From Croceivirga thetidis (GTDB lineage Bacteria; Bacteroidota; Bacteroidia; Flavobacteriales; Flavobacteriaceae), in NCBI RefSeq assembly GCF_012272815.1, contig NZ_JAAWWL010000002.1, forward strand, positions 1,580,280 to 1,644,279: 64,000 bases of DNA, given 5' to 3'. Both the position numbers and the translations under genes were made by a program. Shown here in pieces: positions 53,051-61,872 of the stretch (position 1 is the first letter of the stretch; each line of letters starts with the position of its first letter). The notes under the pieces were generated by a model, which saw only the letters and a program-made list of their open reading frames with translations, was not told the DNA's origin and ran no database searches.

Positions 53051-53157
53051 ATAATTCTTAATCAAATCTAGATATAAATTCACGCAAAGTATAAAATCAA
53101 GGTTAAATGCAATCCATTATTGCTATTTTTACCTTAGCAGTTAGAAATGAGTGCATG

Positions 53158-53892
53158 AGTTATATCGGAGCCATTGGCAAATACTTTATTATGGTGCGGG
53201 AAACCTTTAAAAAACCCACCAAATGGCGCATCATGAAATCCCTCATACTTAAGGAGATAGATGAACTTATTTTTGGTTCTATGGGGATTATCATCTTCAT
53301 TTCTTTCTTTATCGGGGGTGTTGTCACCATTCAAACAGCATTGAACCTCAACAATCCACTAATACCCAAAAGCTTAATTGGTTTCGCTACACGCCAATCC
53401 GTGATATTGGAGTTTGCTCCAACTTTTACCTCAATAATAATGGCGGGAAAAGTAGGTTCCTATATCACTTCAAGTATTGGAACCATGAGGGTGACGGAAC
53501 AAATTGATGCCCTAGAGGTAATGGGGGTCAATTCGTTGAATTATCTGGTTTTCCCAAAAATCATTGCCATGCTGGTATACCCATTCGCTGTGGCCATTGC
53601 CATGTATATTGGTATTTTAGGTGGTTGGGTTGCAGCAGTGTTTGGGGGCTATGCACCTAGTGGTGCATTCGTTGAAGGTTTGCAAATTGATTTTATTCCT
53701 TTTCATATAACCTATGCTTTTATTAAGACCCTAATTTTTGCATTTGTAATCGCCACAGTTCCTTCTTTTCACGGATATTTCATGAAGGGCGGGGCATTGG
53801 AGGTTGGTAAGGCGAGTACCACCGCCTTTGTTTGGACAAGTGTAGTTATAATCGTTCTTAATTATGTGTTGACCCAAATGATGTTAGGCTGA
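53158..53892 (+). CDS. mlaE: MlaE-family ABC transporter permease
   Basis: 244 residues from ATG 53158, the typical size; an in-frame ATG at 53107 would add 17. Features GKYFIMVRETFKKPTKW, ISFFIGGVVTIQTALNLNNPLIP, and EFAPTFTSIIMAGKVGSYITSSIGTMRVTEQIDALEVMGVNSLNYLV, the conserved MlaE core. Moves lipids between inner and outer membrane with MlaF. The stop overlaps the mlaF start (TGATG). Confidence 0.92.
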   Translation, partial: SYIGAIGKYFIMVRETFKKPTKWRIMKSLILKEIDELIFGSMGIIIFISFFIGGVVTIQTALNLNNPLIPKSLIGFATRQSVILEFAPTFTSIIMAGKVGSYITSSIGTMRVTEQIDALEVMGVNSLNYLVFPKIIAMLVYPFAVAIAMYIGILGGWVAAVFGGYAPSGAFVEGLQIDFIPFHITYAFIKTLIFAFVIATVPSFHGYFMKGGALEVGKASTTAFVWTSVVIIVLNYVLTQMMLG

Positions 53893-54659
53893 TGATTGAA
53901 GTTGATAACGTACATAAATCATTTGGTGAAACCAAGGTTTTAAAAGGCATCAGTACTGTTTTTGAACAGGGTAAGACCAATTTGGTAATTGGACAAAGTG
54001 GTTCTGGAAAAACAGTTTTGATGAAAAGCCTTTTGGGTTTAATTGAACCCGAAGAAGGAACAATTAGTTACGATGGACAATTCTATTGGGATTTATCAAT
54101 TGCTGAGAGACGTGATTTGAGACAGGATATGGGTATGGTATTTCAGGGTAGTGCGCTGTTCGACTCCATGACGGTTGAGGAGAACGTCCGATTCCCCATG
54201 GAAATGTTTACCAAAAACTCTATGGCTGAAATGCAAGACCGTGTTGATTTTGTTTTGGAACGAGTTAATCTGGTCGATGCCCACAAAAAATATCCTTCTG
54301 AAATTTCTGGAGGTATGCAGAAACGGGTTGCCATAGCAAGAGCAATCGTAATGAATCCTAAATATTTATTCTGCGACGAGCCCAATTCAGGCCTCGACCC
54401 AAAAACTGCAATCCTAATCGATAATCTAATTCAAGAAATCACCAAGGAATACAATATCACAACTATTATCAATACCCATGATATGAACTCTGTTATGGAA
54501 ATCGGTGAGAAGATAATATTTCTCAAAAACGGTTTTAAAGAGTGGGAAGGAACCAACAAGGAAATCTTCAAAACGGATAATGAAGCCGTAACCAATTTTG
54601 TGTATTCATCAGAGCTCTTTAAAAAAGTGCGCCAGATGTACATTGAGGAACGTAATTAA
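53892..54659 (+). CDS. mlaF: MlaF-type ABC transporter ATPase
   Basis: 255 residues. Walker A GQSGSGKTV, Q loop VFQG, signature ISGGMQKRVAIARAI, Walker B YLFCDEPNSGLDP and the His loop INTHDM are all present. Acts with MlaE. The substrate-binding MlaD gene is not in the window; it may be elsewhere. Starts at the TGATG overlap with mlaE. Confidence 0.93.
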   Translation: MIEVDNVHKSFGETKVLKGISTVFEQGKTNLVIGQSGSGKTVLMKSLLGLIEPEEGTISYDGQFYWDLSIAERRDLRQDMGMVFQGSALFDSMTVEENVRFPMEMFTKNSMAEMQDRVDFVLERVNLVDAHKKYPSEISGGMQKRVAIARAIVMNPKYLFCDEPNSGLDPKTAILIDNLIQEITKEYNITTIINTHDMNSVMEIGEKIIFLKNGFKEWEGTNKEIFKTDNEAVTNFVYSSELFKKVRQMYIEERN

Positions 54660-54682
54660 CCCTCAACTAAATAATTTGAAAA

Positions 54683-54961
54683 GTGAGATTGCCTAAACAA
54701 ATTAAGGCAGTAACCTTGATTTACCTAATATGGTTGTCCGTAGCAACATTTATTTTGCTTGAGGCAAACCAAGATCAAGGGCAGTATGCGCAAATTGCTA
54801 TTCCATTGGTCCTTATCACAATTCATTTTGTTTTGAGTTCGATACTTTTTTACTTCTTCTTTTTTAAATATTCAGAAGAGTTGAATTCAATTATCCTATT
54901 TATATCTTTAATACTTATACTTTTACCATTGTTTCCCTTTTTTACTTTTATCCTTCAATAG
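54683..54961 (+). CDS. Small membrane protein after mlaEF
   Basis: 92 residues from GTG 54683. Three hydrophobic segments (about 9-27, 38-60, 67-90) separated by short polar loops. No family recognised. Same strand as mlaF, 23 bases on, so possibly the third gene of that operon. Confidence 0.7.
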   Translation: MRLPKQIKAVTLIYLIWLSVATFILLEANQDQGQYAQIAIPLVLITIHFVLSSILFYFFFFKYSEELNSIILFISLILILLPLFPFFTFILQ

Positions 54962-54997
54962 GTAATTTATACGTATTCAAAGAACTATCTAAGTTTT

Positions 54998-55768
54998 ATG
55001 CCCGCAATTAGACCTTATGTTTTAGCAGATACCAATTGGAAGCATCTTAAGGACGAAAATTTCGATTTGGCCATTTTGCCTTGGGGAGCTACTGAGGCCC
55101 ATAATTATCATCTGCCCTATTCTACCGATGTTATTGAAGGAACGGAGATTGCGGAAGAATCTGCAAAAATCGCTTGGGAAAAAGGTGCTAAGATTATAGT
55201 CTTACCAACTATTCCCTTTGGTGTGAATACTGGGCAAAAAGACATATATCTAGACATTAATCTAAACCCAAGCACACAATTTGCTATTCTAAAGGATATC
55301 ATTACCGTTTTGGACCGTCAGGGCATCAAAAAGTTCATGCTTTTGAACAGCCATGGTGGTAATAATTGGAAGGCTATTATACGGGAGTTGGGCCTGCTTT
55401 TCCCCGAGATGTTTTTATGTATCAGCGAATGGTACAAACTGGCAAATGACCCTAAATATTTTGAAGAACCCGGTGATCATGCGGGTGAGATGGAAACGAG
55501 TATGATACTCCATCTGGCACCTCATTTGGTATTGCCAGAAATAGAATGGGGCAAAGGTTCTGAAAAGCAGAATACGATTCGCGCCTTTAACGAAGGGTGG
55601 GCTTGGACAGAAAGGCCGTGGTCCAAAATAAGTGAAGATACCGGTGTTGGTAATCCTGCCCTGTCAAGCCCGGAAAAAGGAAAAGTGTTCTTTAATGAAG
55701 TCTGTAAAAAAATGGCAGAACTTTTTGTTTCAATTGCAAACACCGACATCAATGAACTGTATAAATAA
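54998..55768 (+). CDS. Creatininase-family amidohydrolase
   Basis: 256 residues. LPWGATEAHNYHLPYSTDVIEG, LNSHGGNNW and GDHAGEMETSMILHL give the Glu, His and Asp metal ligands of this family. Family members include creatinine amidohydrolase and formamide hydrolases of riboflavin or other pathways; the exact substrate is unknown. Cytoplasmic. Confidence 0.9.
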   Translation: MPAIRPYVLADTNWKHLKDENFDLAILPWGATEAHNYHLPYSTDVIEGTEIAEESAKIAWEKGAKIIVLPTIPFGVNTGQKDIYLDINLNPSTQFAILKDIITVLDRQGIKKFMLLNSHGGNNWKAIIRELGLLFPEMFLCISEWYKLANDPKYFEEPGDHAGEMETSMILHLAPHLVLPEIEWGKGSEKQNTIRAFNEGWAWTERPWSKISEDTGVGNPALSSPEKGKVFFNEVCKKMAELFVSIANTDINELYK

Positions 55769-55865
55769 ATTTCCAAGGTAGAATCCTTAACCTAAGCTTA
55801 ATTAAAGAACATAACAATTGTAATTTTCATCAAATAATCTTGCAATTAATATTAAGTCCAACCTT

Positions 55866-57692
55866 ATGAAACTTCCTTCTATTCTACTAATTACTCTACT
55901 AACCTCCTTTACTGGTATAGCCCAAGACAAACCGACTATTTATATTGACATACCAACCAATCAAAAACCGTGGAACCATATAGAATGGAACAACGACTCT
56001 GAAAAATTTCAATTCGCCATTGTTACCGATAGAACGGGTGGTCACCGACCTGGGGTATTCCCAACCGGAATTAAAAAATTAAACCTGTTACAACCAGAAT
56101 TTGTCATGAGTGTAGGGGACCTTATTGAAGGGTACACTAAAGACACTGTGAGGTTAAACAGGGAATGGAATGAATTCAAAAGTTTTATTGAGCCTCTAGA
56201 CGCTCCCTTTTTCTATGTGCCAGGCAACCATGATATCACCAATAAGGTAATGGAAGAAAAATGGAAGGAATTGTTTGGGGTTTCCTATTATCATTTTGTT
56301 TACAAGGATGTTTTATTCCTATGCCTTAATTCTGAAGATAATCTACGCGGTTCAGGCCGTGGAACTATTGATGATAAACAATATGAATACATCAAAAAAA
56401 CTTTAGAAGAAAACGAAGAGGTTAAATGGACGCTTGTATTCGTTCATCAACCACTCTGGGTGCAGGAGAACACTAAACGATGGAAAGATGTTGAACAATT
56501 ATTATCAAATAGAAACCATAATGTATTTGCCGGGCACTACCATCGATATTGGAAAACAGAAAGAAATAATGGAAAGTACTTTGCCCTTGCGACCACAGGC
56601 GGTGGAAGTCCCTTAAGAGGTAAAGCATATGGCGAATTTGACCATGTAGTCTGGGCTACGATGACGGATGAAGGTCCAATTTTGGCAAACTTGTTTTTAG
56701 ATGGTATTTGGGATGAAAATGTGGTAACTGAAGAATTGGTTGAATTAGTCCGAAATCGACCTTTTCCGGTTCGAATTGAGCCCGCTTATTCTAGTGAAGA
56801 AAAACCCGAAAAAATGGAGGCTGAAATGAGAATCATCAATGACTCCGATGTGCAAATGCACGTTGATTTAAAAGGACAATCAGACAACATCTTATTTTAT
56901 CAGTTTGAAAACAATTCGATTATCGTTGAACCGAATGATGTTGCCACTCAAAAGATTCGATTGAGTAATGCAGGTAATCAGGCTTTGGACAATTTTTCCA
57001 CTTTAAATATAACTGCCGATGTTACCTACAAATTTGAAAATAAACCAAATGTCAGTTTCTCCTCAGACCTTAAATTCAAACCATTGTTCAAAAATATTTT
57101 GAATAAAACTAAAGTCAAAATAGATGGCAAACTGAAAGAATGGGGCGATGCCACTTGGCATGTTGCGAAAGATATGGAAGGCGCCCCATTTGATTTTGAT
57201 GGTCCGGATGATTGTTCCCTAACTTTCGCCACAGCGTACGATGATGAAAATTTTTACGTGGCCGTTAAACTTATTGATAACGATTTTGTTGTTTCAGAAG
57301 AAGGTCATTATTGGGAGCAAGATGCGATAGTTTTAAGGCTGGATGCGCGGCCTTCACATCTAAGTGCTTTCAACATGGGCCAAGGCCGTGGTAAGGATTG
57401 GATTTCTTATTTACGAACCTTCAAAAAAAATAATCCGGTAGTTGGCGAAGAATATCTTCCACTAAAGGTAAAAGCGGCTACTGAAATGTTCAACAACGGG
57501 TCGCAGATGGAATTTGCCTTTCCAATGGAGTACATTAAAAAAATGGGAGGGGAAAATTGGTCAAATCTTCGCTTTGGCATTGGTTACTTCGACCATGATA
57601 ATGACGATGAAAACGAAACTACGCATTTTTGGTTCCCCACCTGGAATGGCAGCAAAGATGTTCCCGGTTCAGGAATGTTTTTCAAAGAATAG
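55866..57692 (+). CDS. Exported metallophosphoesterase with CBM9-like C-terminal domain
   Basis: 608 residues with signal peptide (GIA/QDK). Metallophosphoesterase (about 45-285) with VTDRTGGHRPG, SVGDLIEGY, VPGNHDIT, VFVHQPLW and FAGHYHRYW, so ligands are complete. The middle (about 310-410) is beta-rich. The C-terminal domain (about 415-606: KVKIDGKLKEWGDATWHVAK, DDENFYVAVKLIDND) is CBM9-like, as in carbohydrate-binding modules. A secreted phosphatase that binds a glycan or phosphorylated glycan is a likely role. Confidence 0.88.
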   Translation: MKLPSILLITLLTSFTGIAQDKPTIYIDIPTNQKPWNHIEWNNDSEKFQFAIVTDRTGGHRPGVFPTGIKKLNLLQPEFVMSVGDLIEGYTKDTVRLNREWNEFKSFIEPLDAPFFYVPGNHDITNKVMEEKWKELFGVSYYHFVYKDVLFLCLNSEDNLRGSGRGTIDDKQYEYIKKTLEENEEVKWTLVFVHQPLWVQENTKRWKDVEQLLSNRNHNVFAGHYHRYWKTERNNGKYFALATTGGGSPLRGKAYGEFDHVVWATMTDEGPILANLFLDGIWDENVVTEELVELVRNRPFPVRIEPAYSSEEKPEKMEAEMRIINDSDVQMHVDLKGQSDNILFYQFENNSIIVEPNDVATQKIRLSNAGNQALDNFSTLNITADVTYKFENKPNVSFSSDLKFKPLFKNILNKTKVKIDGKLKEWGDATWHVAKDMEGAPFDFDGPDDCSLTFATAYDDENFYVAVKLIDNDFVVSEEGHYWEQDAIVLRLDARPSHLSAFNMGQGRGKDWISYLRTFKKNNPVVGEEYLPLKVKAATEMFNNGSQMEFAFPMEYIKKMGGENWSNLRFGIGYFDHDNDDENETTHFWFPTWNGSKDVPGSGMFFKE

Positions 57693-57696
57693 CTTA

Positions 57697-59148
57697 TCAT
57701 TCTTGCCGCAGAACGATAGTCGAATCCTTCAATCGAACCTTTAACCATTTTAATAGGTTTTCAGATTGCTTAACCTTTTCATTTTTACGTAAGCTCCCTT
57801 TCCATTTGGCTTCAAAGATGGGAATGGTATCCATCTTATTAAAATCAGATTGTAATTGATAGGCAAAAGACAATCCTGCTAAGTTTTGATTGATTTCTTT
57901 AGCCTCGGCTACCACTTCTTGAAAAGGAATTTGCTTTCCGACATTTTCACTCAAACGCACAACCTCTTCTTCTAAGAATCGAATGCGCTCTTCACGAGTC
58001 AACAATTCCGCTTTTTTTGCTTCATACAGCTCGGAAACATAGTTGAATTTCTCTTCTGAATCATCTTTTCCACCCTGTACAACACTGAATTCTGCATCTT
58101 TTAGCCTACTGTAATCTTGTTTTTTTCGCCTCCAAGAGTTCAATATATTCTCGGGTATCTCTTCACTTCCCATGCATACAATTTCCACCAAAGACCCATT
58201 TTGGTAGTCATATTCAATCTTAGTTAGGTTATCCAAATAGCGTCCGTTTCTCGCAAATTCATATATCTCAATGGTTTCCGATAAAAATTCTTGGGCTTGT
58301 TTCTTAAAAAGCGATTCATTGAATGCCATGTAAAAGGTATACCCTGCTGGTAGCATTACCAAAAGACCAATGGCTGATGCAATTCTCGCAATGCGTCGCC
58401 TTCTTCTTGAATTCGCATAACGTACCATTGGAAATCTCAGATACTTGATAACCAAGAAGGTTGCCAAAGCAATGAAAATAGTGTTGATGATAAAGAGGTA
58501 CATGGCCCCTAAGGCATACCACCAATTTCCAATGGCCAGTCCAAAACCTACGGTACAAAGTGGCGGCATCAAGGCAGTGGCAATGGCCACACCGAAAATC
58601 ACACTAGCAATGGTCCCCTTCTTTGCCCTAGCGATAACTAGCGCAAGTCCACCAAAAAACGCAATTAGTACATCGCGAATGTCCGGTTTTGTTCGAGCTA
58701 AAAGTTCTGAAGATTCATCTTGAATGGGAAAGGTATAAAAGAATAAAAACGCAGTCACCACGCTCAAGACTACCATCACTAAAAAATTCTTTAGCGATTT
58801 TCGAAGTGTCTCAACATCATTTATGGCCAAAGACAAACCCATTCCTAAAATCGGGCCCATTAGGGGTGAAATAAGCATGGCGCCGATTACAACTGCCGTT
58901 GAATTAGCATTCAACCCAATGGATGCTATAAATATTGAACAGATGAGAATCCACGACGTGTGGCCCTTAAAAGGTATGTCGAGTATTATCGATTCTTTGG
59001 TAGTTGCAGCATCGGTATTGCTTCGAATCTCCAATAACTCCGTCATGAACTTTCGAACACTACCGAGTAAACCTTGAAAGTCTTTTTTTACTTCTTGAGA
59101 ATTTGCTTCGTCGGAAGAATTATCCTCCTTAAACAGATTTTCTGGCAT
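57697..59148 (-). CDS. DUF389 (TIGR00341-type) membrane protein
   Basis: 483 residues. Five or six transmembrane segments (about 75-280) with GLNANSTAVVIGAMLISPLMGPILGMGLSLAINDVETL, the hallmark of DUF389 proteins, then a soluble C-terminal domain (about 290-483) with coiled coil (about 385-410). Function of the family is unknown. Last gene of the SprT-manC operon (5-base gap); it ends 4 bases from the convergent phosphoesterase. Confidence 0.9.
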   Translation of the reverse strand: MPENLFKEDNSSDEANSQEVKKDFQGLLGSVRKFMTELLEIRSNTDAATTKESIILDIPFKGHTSWILICSIFIASIGLNANSTAVVIGAMLISPLMGPILGMGLSLAINDVETLRKSLKNFLVMVVLSVVTAFLFFYTFPIQDESSELLARTKPDIRDVLIAFFGGLALVIARAKKGTIASVIFGVAIATALMPPLCTVGFGLAIGNWWYALGAMYLFIINTIFIALATFLVIKYLRFPMVRYANSRRRRRIARIASAIGLLVMLPAGYTFYMAFNESLFKKQAQEFLSETIEIYEFARNGRYLDNLTKIEYDYQNGSLVEIVCMGSEEIPENILNSWRRKKQDYSRLKDAEFSVVQGGKDDSEEKFNYVSELYEAKKAELLTREERIRFLEEEVVRLSENVGKQIPFQEVVAEAKEINQNLAGLSFAYQLQSDFNKMDTIPIFEAKWKGSLRKNEKVKQSENLLKWLKVRLKDSTIVLRQE

Positions 59149-59153
59149 AAAAA

Positions 59154-60233
59154 TTAAGCATAGTGATCCCCAAAGGTATCACTTACTTTATTACGTACCT
59201 GTTTTATGTCTTGCTGTTTTGATTTTGGATAAATAAGCAAAACGTCATCTTTATCAACTATAATATAATCTTTTAAGCCATCAACTATAACGACCTTGCC
59301 GTTAGTTGTGCGGACCATATTACCATTGGCGTCATTGAAAACGGTTTTACTGTTGACCACCGCATTTTCTTCTGCATCTTTATCCAACTTCTCGTAGAGT
59401 GCTCCCCATGTTCCTAAATCATTCCAATCAAATGTAGCCGGAAGGGTGAATATTGAGCTGGAATTTTCTAAAATGGCATAATCTATCGAGATGTTTTCTG
59501 CCTTGGGGTAGTTTTCTGCTATAAATTCCTTTTCATCAGCTGTATTATAACATGAGCTTCCTTTTTGAAAAAGTTCATACTGTGATGGTTGGTATTCTTG
59601 AAAGGCATTTACAATAGTTTTGACACTCCACATAAAAATACCTGCATTCCATAAAAAATTCCCCGCCGCTAAAAATTCTTTAGAAGTTTCTAAATCTGGC
59701 TTTTCACGGAATTGGGCCACCTTTTTTAGTTGGGTTTCTTGTTCCTTTTCAAATTCAATATATCCAAAACCAGTATTTGGGTATGTTGGTTGAATGCCCA
59801 ACGTGCAAAGCACCTCTTCCTGCTCGCACTTATCAAAACATGCCCTTACATCATTTTCAAATGCTTGCTCGTCTTCAATCCAATGATCACTTGGTGCTAC
59901 GATCATAACACCATTTGGATTCATCTTTTGAATTTTAAGGGCAGCATACAAAATACATGGAGCAGTATTGCGCATTGCAGGTTCAAGAACAACCTGATCT
60001 TGTTTGACCAAAGGAAGTTGTTCCAAGACCAGATCATTGTAGCGTTCATTGGTCAATATGAGTATGTTTTCAGTTGGGATAAATCTATTTAAACGGTCAA
60101 ATGTTTTTTGAATCAAGGTTTTACCCGTACCAAGCATGTCATGGAACTGTTTTGGGTTATCAGTGGTGCTTACCGGCCAAAAACGGGAACCTACACCCCC
60201 TGCCATTAATACTGCGTAATAGTTTTTATTCAT
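59154..60233 (-). CDS. manC: Mannose-1-phosphate guanylyltransferase
   Basis: 359 residues. Makes GDP-mannose from mannose-1-phosphate and GTP. LMAGGVGSRFWPVSTTDNPKQF is the pyrophosphorylase signature, VAPSDHWI holds the metal-binding Asp and FREKPDLETSKEFL is conserved. The C-terminal part lacks the isomerase domain, so it is the monofunctional form. Operon with SprT-like (upstream) and DUF389 (downstream). Confidence 0.93.
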   Translation of the reverse strand: MNKNYYAVLMAGGVGSRFWPVSTTDNPKQFHDMLGTGKTLIQKTFDRLNRFIPTENILILTNERYNDLVLEQLPLVKQDQVVLEPAMRNTAPCILYAALKIQKMNPNGVMIVAPSDHWIEDEQAFENDVRACFDKCEQEEVLCTLGIQPTYPNTGFGYIEFEKEQETQLKKVAQFREKPDLETSKEFLAAGNFLWNAGIFMWSVKTIVNAFQEYQPSQYELFQKGSSCYNTADEKEFIAENYPKAENISIDYAILENSSSIFTLPATFDWNDLGTWGALYEKLDKDAEENAVVNSKTVFNDANGNMVRTTNGKVVIVDGLKDYIIVDKDDVLLIYPKSKQQDIKQVRNKVSDTFGDHYA

Positions 60234-60242
60234 GGTATTGTG

Positions 60243-60848
60243 TTAATCATTGATTAATTCTACTTCGGCATTGGGCTGAAACAAGTACAATCTACCTGTG
60301 GAGAGCTCAACGCATTCGTAGCGCTTTCTTCTTTTATTACCTTTTTTGAACAACTTTCCGTTATACAATCGAAACGTGCTACCCAAAGGCAATTCAAAAA
60401 CGTAAGATTTTTCTGATTGTTGTACTGGGTCATAGGCTTTTAAGGCAATTGCCAATTGAGAATCAGTACTACTACTAGCCTTTGGATTCTTAAAATGTCT
60501 TGCCATTAAGGGTAAAAGTTGAGTTGGAAAAATTTGGGGACGAATAAATGGTACCATCAATTCTTGAAAAGTGCGTTTCCATTCTATGCCATGTGGTTTT
60601 ATGCGTCGACCGAATTTTTCAAATGCAACCAAATGTGAAATTTCATGAACCAGTGTTATTAAAAAACGGTATTTGTTCAATGTGGCATTAACCGTAATTT
60701 GATGTTGTCCGTTGGGCATTCTTCTATAATCACCGTGTCGTGTGACCCGTTCATTTACAATCTTTAAATGCACCCCAAATTGCTTAATCATCTCAAAACA
60801 CGGCCGCACCGCGTTTTCGGGTAGGTATTTTTCAAGAATTGATTCCAC
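60243..60848 (-). CDS. SprT-like metalloprotein
   Basis: 201 residues, GTG start. The zinc motif H68-E69-x2-H72 in LVHEISHLVAF and a third His (His86, PHGIEW) are those of SprT-like domains. The C-terminal portion has a Lys/Arg-rich zinc-ribbon-like region without clear Cys pairs. A predicted leaderless promoter precedes it. It may act on DNA-protein crosslinks, as for SprT/Spartan relatives, but this is inferred. Confidence 0.86.
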   Translation of the reverse strand: MESILEKYLPENAVRPCFEMIKQFGVHLKIVNERVTRHGDYRRMPNGQHQITVNATLNKYRFLITLVHEISHLVAFEKFGRRIKPHGIEWKRTFQELMVPFIRPQIFPTQLLPLMARHFKNPKASSSTDSQLAIALKAYDPVQQSEKSYVFELPLGSTFRLYNGKLFKKGNKRRKRYECVELSTGRLYLFQPNAEVELIND

Positions 60849-60852
60849 ATTG

Positions 60853-60860
60853 CAAAATTA
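60853..60860 (-). promoter_or_regulatory. -7 box for the SprT-manC-DUF389 operon, start codon near +1
   Basis: TAATTTTG on the minus strand matches TAnnTTTG; its last base is 5 nt before the GTG start. No TTG at ideal -33 spacing. Confidence 0.45.
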
Positions 60861-60923
60861 GCCAATCCACTTGGGTATGACCATTAACAGCATGAAGATA
60901 CTAGAACCAAAATTGACCCGTTC

Positions 60924-60931
60924 TAATTTTG
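60924..60931 (+). promoter_or_regulatory. -7 box for the first Tat phosphoesterase gene
   Basis: TAATTTTG matches TAnnTTTG exactly; its last base is 38 nt before the ATG. Part of the divergent region with the SprT gene. Confidence 0.4.
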
Positions 60932-60968
60932 TAAGTATTTACTTTCAATTCCAAATCTCAACTTAACC

Positions 60969-61808
60969 ATGAACCGTCGTAAATTTTTGCAAGGGAGTGC
61001 TGCGCTCGCGGGTACTGGATTACTTACTGGATTATACACTTGGCAGATTGAACCTCATTGGGTTGAATTTGTAAACAGAAACCTGCCTATTAAAAACCTT
61101 CCAAAACACTTGTCAGGAAAGACACTTGTCCAATTCAGCGATATACACGTTGGGCCCTTTGTGAATGATTGGTTCTTAATTGACTCGTTTGAATTGACCA
61201 AACTTCTTAATCCGGATATTGTCGTTTACACCGGAGACTTTGTGCATTACGAAGGAACAAAAACAAGGCATCATCTTGCAGATATTTCAAAATATTTTGC
61301 AAAAGGAAAGCTCGGGACTTTTGGTATTCTTGGAAACCACGACTATGGGGATACCTATTCTGACGAAAAGGTCGCAGCCAATCTTATTGATATCTTGGAG
61401 GGGTCCGGTATTTCGGTGTTACGAAATGAACATAAAGAGATTGAAGGTTTTAATATAATGGGGTTGGATGATTATTGGGGTACTAACTTCTTTCCTAGGA
61501 ACGCACTAAATGGCTACGATTCAGAAATAGGTAATTTGGTACTTTGTCATAACCCTGATGCATGCGATGCTACTATTTGGGGTGACTATAAGGGATGGAT
61601 ACTTTCGGGGCACACACATGGTGGTCAAGTTCGACCACCATTAATGAATGCACCTATTCTACCAATCGAAAATAAACGATACGTTGCTGGCGAAGTAAAA
61701 TTACATGATGGCAGAACGCTTTACGTAAATAGGGCCCTTGGCCATCAAGAGCAATTGCGCTTTAATGTTCGCCCAGAAATTACCGTTTTTAAATTGATGT
61801 CAACTTAA
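60969..61808 (+). CDS. YkuE-like metallophosphoesterase with Tat signal, copy 1
   Basis: 279 residues. N-terminal MNRRKFLQGSAALAGTGLLTG is a twin-arginine signal. The metallophosphoesterase has FSDIHVG, TGDFVHYE, LGNHDYGD, CHNP and SGHTHGGQ, all intact. The family includes YkuE-type cell-wall or membrane-bound phosphoesterases. Tat export fits a folded, metal-loaded enzyme. Paralog of the next gene, 64 bases upstream. Confidence 0.9.
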   Translation: MNRRKFLQGSAALAGTGLLTGLYTWQIEPHWVEFVNRNLPIKNLPKHLSGKTLVQFSDIHVGPFVNDWFLIDSFELTKLLNPDIVVYTGDFVHYEGTKTRHHLADISKYFAKGKLGTFGILGNHDYGDTYSDEKVAANLIDILEGSGISVLRNEHKEIEGFNIMGLDDYWGTNFFPRNALNGYDSEIGNLVLCHNPDACDATIWGDYKGWILSGHTHGGQVRPPLMNAPILPIENKRYVAGEVKLHDGRTLYVNRALGHQEQLRFNVRPEITVFKLMST

Positions 61809-61847
61809 TAGCATCTAATAGTCTGGTGCGAACTTAAATTTTGAAGC

Positions 61848-61855
61848 TACCTTTG
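61848..61855 (+). promoter_or_regulatory. -7 box for the second Tat phosphoesterase gene
   Basis: TACCTTTG matches TAnnTTTG; its last base is 18 nt before the ATG, so the second copy can be expressed on its own. Confidence 0.4.
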
Positions 61856-61872
61856 AAAGAACTGTATTTATA

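Noticed and set aside
58445-59077. Plus-strand ORFs inside the DUF389 gene
   Set aside because: Antisense shadows of transmembrane and conserved segments.
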